Source of the DNA: Nocardia albiluteola
GTDB lineage: Bacteria; Actinomycetota; Actinomycetes; Mycobacteriales; Mycobacteriaceae
Length of the DNA: 64,000 bases
Reading direction: 5' to 3'
Assembly: GCF_018860155.1 (NCBI RefSeq)
Contig: NZ_JAHKNI010000005.1
Coordinates: forward strand, 434,001-498,000
Made by a program: the position numbers and the translations under genes
Part shown: positions 60,462-64,000 of the stretch, in pieces
Position numbering within the stretch: position 1 is the first letter of the stretch
How the letters are laid out: each line of letters opens with the position of its first letter
The notes under the pieces: model-generated
Told to the model about the DNA's origin: nothing
Databases searched by the model: none
Seen by the model: only the letters and a program-made list of their open reading frames with translations

Positions 60462-60938
60462 ATGACCCGTTCACGCAAGCGCCGGCCGCCGACGGCACGC
60501 TCGGTGATCCGTCGCGGGCGGGGCCTGCGCGGCCCGATGCTGCCGCCGACGGTGCCGGCTTGGCGCACCCGGGGCCAGCAGTTCGACCGGCTGGTTCTCG
60601 AGGCGTTCGCACCGCTGGACAGCCGCTGGCACGACCGCCTCACCAAGCTCGATATCGCGGTCGACGATGTGCCGAAAATCCGTCCGCTGCACCCGGATTC
60701 GGTGACCTGGCCGGACGAGGTGGTGGCCGATGGGCCGGTGCCGCTGTCCCGGCTGGTCCCGGCGGGCGTCGATGCGCGCGGGGCGGCGACGCGCGCCCGC
60801 GTGGTGTTGTTCCGCAAGCCGCTGGAGCTGCGTGCGAACGATCCGGACGATCTGGTGGATCTGCTGCGCGAGGTGCTCGTTCAGCAGATCGCGACGTATC
60901 TCGGTGTCGAGCCGGACGTCATCGATCCCGAGGAATGA
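60462..60938 (+). CDS. Zincin-like protein (Rv3259 type) with lost active site
   Basis: 158 residues from ATG 60462. It aligns with the small zincin-like metallopeptidase family (PF06262) by DVPKIRPLHPDSVTWPDEV and ARVVLFRKPLELRANDPDDLVDLLREVL. Where active members have HExxH, this one has QQIAT in VLVQQIATYLGVEPD, so zinc-dependent proteolysis is not expected. The same loss is seen in the mycobacterial version as I remember it. It may be a structural or regulatory relic kept for a non-enzymatic role. Confidence 0.85.
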   Translation: MTRSRKRRPPTARSVIRRGRGLRGPMLPPTVPAWRTRGQQFDRLVLEAFAPLDSRWHDRLTKLDIAVDDVPKIRPLHPDSVTWPDEVVADGPVPLSRLVPAGVDARGAATRARVVLFRKPLELRANDPDDLVDLLREVLVQQIATYLGVEPDVIDPEE

Positions 60939-60984
60939 ATGTGAAACGGGAGCCGCAGGGGTGGTGGACCCCCCGGGCTCCCGG

Positions 60985-61443
60985 CTAACCGATGCCGCGC
61001 TTGAGGCGGCGGCGCTCCCGCTCGGAGAGGCCACCCCAGATGCCGAAGCGCTCGTCGTGTGCGAGTGCGTATTCCAGGCACTCGTCCCGTACCTCGCAGC
61101 CCAGGCAGATCCGCTTCGCCTCGCGCGTGGAACCGCCCTTCTCGGGGAAGAACGCCTCCGGATCCGTCTGGGCGCACAGGGCCCGTTCCTGCCACTGCTC
61201 TTCGATGGTGTCGAACATGGCATCGAAGTCCGTGACGATGAGACTCAACTTCGGCGGCTCAGGCTTGCGCTGGTTGGCTGCCCACTGTCCTCCCTGCCGT
61301 GGTGCGGCCCCCATCGCCATGGTTCCCCCCTCTCCTTCTTCGTCGATCCAGCTGTCCATGTAGACGCCAGGTGCTGCGCCTGCCATGGAATCGGTTTGCG
61401 ATACACCACCCGGAATGCCCGACGGGGCCAGCTCCTCGGCCAT
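60985..61443 (-). CDS. whiB2: WhiB2-type iron-sulfur transcription factor
   Basis: 152 residues, with a disordered lead of about 70 ahead of the domain. The four [4Fe-4S] ligands are C90, C113, C116 and C122, followed by the GIWGG turn (134-138) and the basic RERRRLKRG tail for DNA/sigma-A contact. WhiB2/WhmD controls cell division and septation in mycobacteria (Rv3260c orthologue). Upstream, GGAGG gives the ribosome site and GATAAA (61485-61480) is a -10 candidate. It is divergent from fbiA. Confidence 0.93.
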   Translation of the reverse strand: MAEELAPSGIPGGVSQTDSMAGAAPGVYMDSWIDEEGEGGTMAMGAAPRQGGQWAANQRKPEPPKLSLIVTDFDAMFDTIEEQWQERALCAQTDPEAFFPEKGGSTREAKRICLGCEVRDECLEYALAHDERFGIWGGLSERERRRLKRGIG

Positions 61444-61788
61444 CGCTCCGCCTCCTCACTGTGTGTTAGCGCAGAAAGATTTATCCGTCGGACCCGATCT
61501 GCAAACCGACGGCCCAACACCGCGACGTTGTCCCGCGGACATCCCCGAGCTCGTCATTCTCGTTCGAACATCTGTTCGAAATCTGGTCTGCGCCTTGCAC
61601 TCTCGCGCACACCTGAAATGACATGCCTGTGATTAGACACGCCGGACGCCGTGATGGTCAAGCTGCTGACACAATTCCGTTACTATCCACCGCTATCCTC
61701 GAGGCCGTTCGGTAACCTCCGAGTAGCAAATGACCAGCAAATATGCCCCGAAGCGTGATCTTCAGATCAACGCATAGGCTATGCGGAT
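61444..61788. other. whiB2-fbiA divergent intergenic region, 345 bp
   Basis: No gene seen. AT-rich patches near 61470-61490 and 61700-61780 mark the two promoters. TAGGCT lies just before the GTG of fbiA, so that mRNA may be nearly leaderless. Other structure is weak. Confidence 0.45.
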
Positions 61789-62802
61789 GTGACTGGAGAA
61801 CAAGCGGACATCGCGACCGATACGGGCGAGGCGGGGGCACAGCCCAGCATTGCGGTGTTGGTCGGCGGAGTCGGTGGCGCACGGTTCCTGCAGGGCGTGC
61901 GCGAACTGCTGCCCGAAGCGAATATTTCGGCGATCGTGAACGTCGGCGACGACGTCTGGATGCACGGTCTGCGAATCTGCCCCGATCTCGACACCTGCAT
62001 GTACACCCTCGGTGGGGGCATCGATACCGAGCGCGGTTGGGGCCGGCAGGGGGAAACCTGGCACGCCAAGGAGGAACTGGCGAAATATCACGCGCAGCCC
62101 GATTGGTTCGGTCTCGGCGATCGAGATATCGCCACCCATCTGGTGCGCAGTGAAATGCTGCGTGCGGGTTACCCGCTCTCGGCGGTGACCGAGGCCCTGT
62201 GCAACCGCTGGCAACCGGGTGTGAAACTGCTTCCAGCAACCGACGACAGGTGCGAAACACACGTCGTGATCAGCGAACCGGACAACCCTGGCGAACGTCG
62301 CGCGATTCATTTTCAGGAGTGGTGGGTCAGGTACCGTGCGACCGTTGAGACCCATGGATTCGTCACAATCGGGGCGGATCAGGCCAAGCCTGCCCCCGGT
62401 GTGACCGAAATCATAGAGAGCGCTGACGCGGTCCTGCTGGCGCCGTCGAACCCCGTGGTGAGCATCGGCGCGATCCTGGCGGTGCCCGGAATCCGCGGTG
62501 CGCTGCGCACCACATCGGCGAGCGTCGTCGGGCTGTCGCCGGTGATCGACGGAAAGGCGCTGCGCGGCATGGCCGACGAATGTCTCTCGGTGCTCGGGGT
62601 GGAGACCTCGGCCGAGGCCATCGGCCGGCATTTCGGCGCGCGCTCGGACACCGGCATCCTGGACGGCTGGCTCGTCCATTCCACCGACACCGCGCAGGTG
62701 CCGGGCGTGGAGGTGCGCAGCGTGCCGCTGCTCATGAGCGACCCGGCCGCCACCGCGGAGATGGTGCGCGAGGCGCTTGATATCGCGGGGGTGAAGCCGT
62801 GA
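61789..62802 (+). CDS. fbiA: FbiA, 2-phospho-lactate/phosphoenolpyruvate guanylyl transferase (CofD)
   Basis: 337 residues from GTG 61789. The family opening SIAVLVGGVGGARFLQGVREL and the motif IVNVGDDVWMHGLRICPDLDT bind the phosphorylated guanosine substrate and metal. FbiA joins the phosphoenolpyruvyl (mycobacteria) or phospholactyl (archaea) moiety to Fo, giving (dehydro)F420-0. It corresponds to Rv3261. Its stop overlaps the GTG of the bridging element, which in turn overlaps fbiB, so the pair is translationally linked. Confidence 0.94.
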   Translation: MTGEQADIATDTGEAGAQPSIAVLVGGVGGARFLQGVRELLPEANISAIVNVGDDVWMHGLRICPDLDTCMYTLGGGIDTERGWGRQGETWHAKEELAKYHAQPDWFGLGDRDIATHLVRSEMLRAGYPLSAVTEALCNRWQPGVKLLPATDDRCETHVVISEPDNPGERRAIHFQEWWVRYRATVETHGFVTIGADQAKPAPGVTEIIESADAVLLAPSNPVVSIGAILAVPGIRGALRTTSASVVGLSPVIDGKALRGMADECLSVLGVETSAEAIGRHFGARSDTGILDGWLVHSTDTAQVPGVEVRSVPLLMSDPAATAEMVREALDIAGVKP

Positions 62803-62882
62803 GCGGAGCGCAGCGGAGCGAACCAATGTGCCAGCATGCCGAAGGCACGACGGAGCCGAGCGCCAGCGAGGTGCAGTCGTGA
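62799..62882 (+). repeat. Bridging 27-residue ORF / dispersed element between fbiA and fbiB
   Basis: GTG 62799 overlaps the fbiA stop, and TGA 62880-62882 overlaps the fbiB GTG (62879), so one small frame connects the two genes. It encodes MSGAQRSEPMCQ... ending TEPSASEVQS, the same tail as the leader at 34053 and the array at 49754. It is a member of the dispersed element family and probably keeps ribosomes moving from fbiA to fbiB. Confidence 0.6.
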
Positions 62883-64000
62883 ATTCGATCCTGCCCGAGT
62901 CCGGCGATCACGCGCCCGGCGGCGATCTCCGCATCATTCCGGTGCCGGGCCTGCCGGAGTTCCGTCCGGGCGACGATGTCGCCGAACACATTGCGGCGCA
63001 GGCCCCGTGGCTCGCCGACGGCGACATCCTCGTGGTCACCAGCAAGATCGTCGCCAAGGCCGAGGGGCGCATCGTGGCCGCGCCCGCGGATCCCGAGGAG
63101 CGCGACGAGGTGCGCCGGGAGCTGGTGCGCTCCGAGGCGGTGCGGGTGCTCGCCCAGAAGGGCCGCACCCTGATCACCGAGAACAAGCTGGGCATCGTGC
63201 AGGCCGCCTCCGGTGTCGACGGCTCCAATGTCGACCAGGGCGAGCTGGTCCTGCTGCCGTCCGATCCGGACGGCAGCGCACAGACCCTGCGGTCCGCGCT
63301 GGCGCAGCGGCTGGGGGTCCGGGTCGCGGTTGTCATCACCGACACCATGGGCCGCGCGTGGCGCACAGGGCAGACCGACGCCGCGATCGGCGCGGCCGGG
63401 CTGCGGGTGCTGCACGACTACGCGGGCGCGGTCGACGGCCAGGGCAACGAGTTGCACGTGACCCAGGTCGCGGTCGCCGACGAGCTGGCCGCGGCCGCGG
63501 ATCTGGCCAAGGGCAAGCTCGGCGGTGTCCCGGTGGCGGTGGTGCGCGGGCTGAGCCCGCACGACGACGGCTCCCGTGCGGCGGATCTGGTGCGCGGCGG
63601 CGAGGACGACCTGTTCTGGCTCGGCACCGCCGAGGCCATCGACAAGGGGCGCCGCGAGGCGCTGCTGCTGCGCCGCTCGGTACGCCAATTCGCCGATACG
63701 CCAGTGGAACCCGAGGTGATCCGGTCCGCGGTGGCCGCGGCGCTGACCGCACCGGCGCCGCATCACACCCGGCCCGTCCGGTTCGTGTGGGTGCGGGACC
63801 GGGAACTGCGCGCGCGGTGGCTGACGGCGATGGCCGAGAAGTGGCGCGCGGACCTGTCCGCCGACGGCTGGGCCGCCGAACGGGTGGAGCGCCGCGTGGC
63901 GCGTGGGCAGATTCTCGTGGGCGCCCCGGAGGTGATCATCCCGATCTGCGTGCCCGACGGTGCGCACGACTATCCGGACGAGCGCCGCCGCGCCGCCGAG
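62879..64000 (+). CDS. fbiB: FbiB, F420-0:gamma-glutamyl ligase / FMN reductase, partial
   Basis: 374 residues from GTG 62879 to the window edge with no stop; the mycobacterial protein has about 450. The N-terminal ligase domain shows DGDILVVTSKIVAKAEGR, the loop TLITENKLGIVQAASGVDGS and VVITDTMGRAWR. From about 260, the nitroreductase-like domain starts (RREALLLRRSVRQFADTPVEP). It adds glutamates to F420-0 and reduces dehydro-F420-0 with FMN (Rv3262 orthologue). Confidence 0.93.
   Translation, partial: MNSILPESGDHAPGGDLRIIPVPGLPEFRPGDDVAEHIAAQAPWLADGDILVVTSKIVAKAEGRIVAAPADPEERDEVRRELVRSEAVRVLAQKGRTLITENKLGIVQAASGVDGSNVDQGELVLLPSDPDGSAQTLRSALAQRLGVRVAVVITDTMGRAWRTGQTDAAIGAAGLRVLHDYAGAVDGQGNELHVTQVAVADELAAAADLAKGKLGGVPVAVVRGLSPHDDGSRAADLVRGGEDDLFWLGTAEAIDKGRREALLLRRSVRQFADTPVEPEVIRSAVAAALTAPAPHHTRPVRFVWVRDRELRARWLTAMAEKWRADLSADGWAAERVERRVARGQILVGAPEVIIPICVPDGAHDYPDERRRAAE

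Overview
The window is high-GC actinobacterial chromosome. It comes from a mycolic-acid-making member of the Mycobacteriales, most likely Nocardia or a close relative. Four things point there: (1) the block at 46.6-64 kb follows the gene content and much of the order of Mycobacterium tuberculosis Rv3255c-Rv3268 (manA, SIS-like gene, manB, DUF3499, pseudo-zincin, whiB2, fbiA, fbiB, GDP-mannose pyrophosphorylase, wbbL, rmlD, LCP ligase, TIGR03089); (2) wbbL and rmlD build the arabinogalactan linker; (3) ESX accessory genes lie at the left edge; (4) there are a CYP140-like P450, paired FadE-type dehydrogenases, a WhiB protein and F420 genes. No tRNA, rRNA, CRISPR array, transposase or phage gene was seen.

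Layout. 0-2.4 kb: ESX (type VII secretion) substrate/chaperone genes. 2.5-10.9 kb: DEAD-box helicase, nitrilase-type amidase, phosphoribosyltransferase, secreted proteins, a pair of acyl-CoA dehydrogenases, and a flavin split-barrel protein. 10.9-20.8 kb: HMG-CoA lyase with CoA-transferase, a secreted pentapeptide-repeat protein, a TauD-type dioxygenase, endonuclease IV, a Ser/Thr kinase and a MacB-like ABC exporter. 20.8-21.6 kb: a scar joining two broken genes, then a 41-residue peptide gene. 21.6-29.6 kb: a minus-strand set made of VWA, DUF5682, MoxR ATPase and a SWIM/DUF5691 fusion. 30-32.8 kb: a divergent SMC/Rad50-like ATPase with a small helical partner. These two sets together are the best candidate for an undescribed (possibly defence or quality-control) system. 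33-39.7 kb: a second small hydrophobic peptide, YchJ- and SelW-like proteins, a carboxylesterase coupled to a 24-residue leader ORF, the P450, and a DHFR-like/DGPF/ECF42-sigma operon behind a perfect CRP-type site. 39.7-46.1 kb: a tight five-gene operon (GNAT, MFS exporter, ATP-grasp ligase, amino-acid permease, KamA-like radical SAM enzyme) behind a strong promoter overlapped by a palindrome. It looks like a small amino-acid or dipeptide biosynthetic cluster. 46.6-64 kb: cell-envelope sugar and F420 genes, interrupted by a TetR/DUF4267 divergon, a phytoene-desaturase-like oxidoreductase and a CDF cation exporter.

How the genes work together. The envelope genes make GDP-mannose (manA, manB, pyrophosphorylase) and the rhamnosylated linker lipid (rmlD, wbbL), and the LCP protein probably ligates cell-wall polymers to peptidoglycan. 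fbiA and fbiB finish coenzyme F420. A recurring feature is very short ORFs that bridge or precede genes by stop/start overlap. One family, ending in EPSASE-x-x-x, occurs at three loci, one of them as a four-copy 77-bp tandem array. Start sites were chosen by ribosome-binding sites and protein-family starts; several are GTG or TTG and are flagged.
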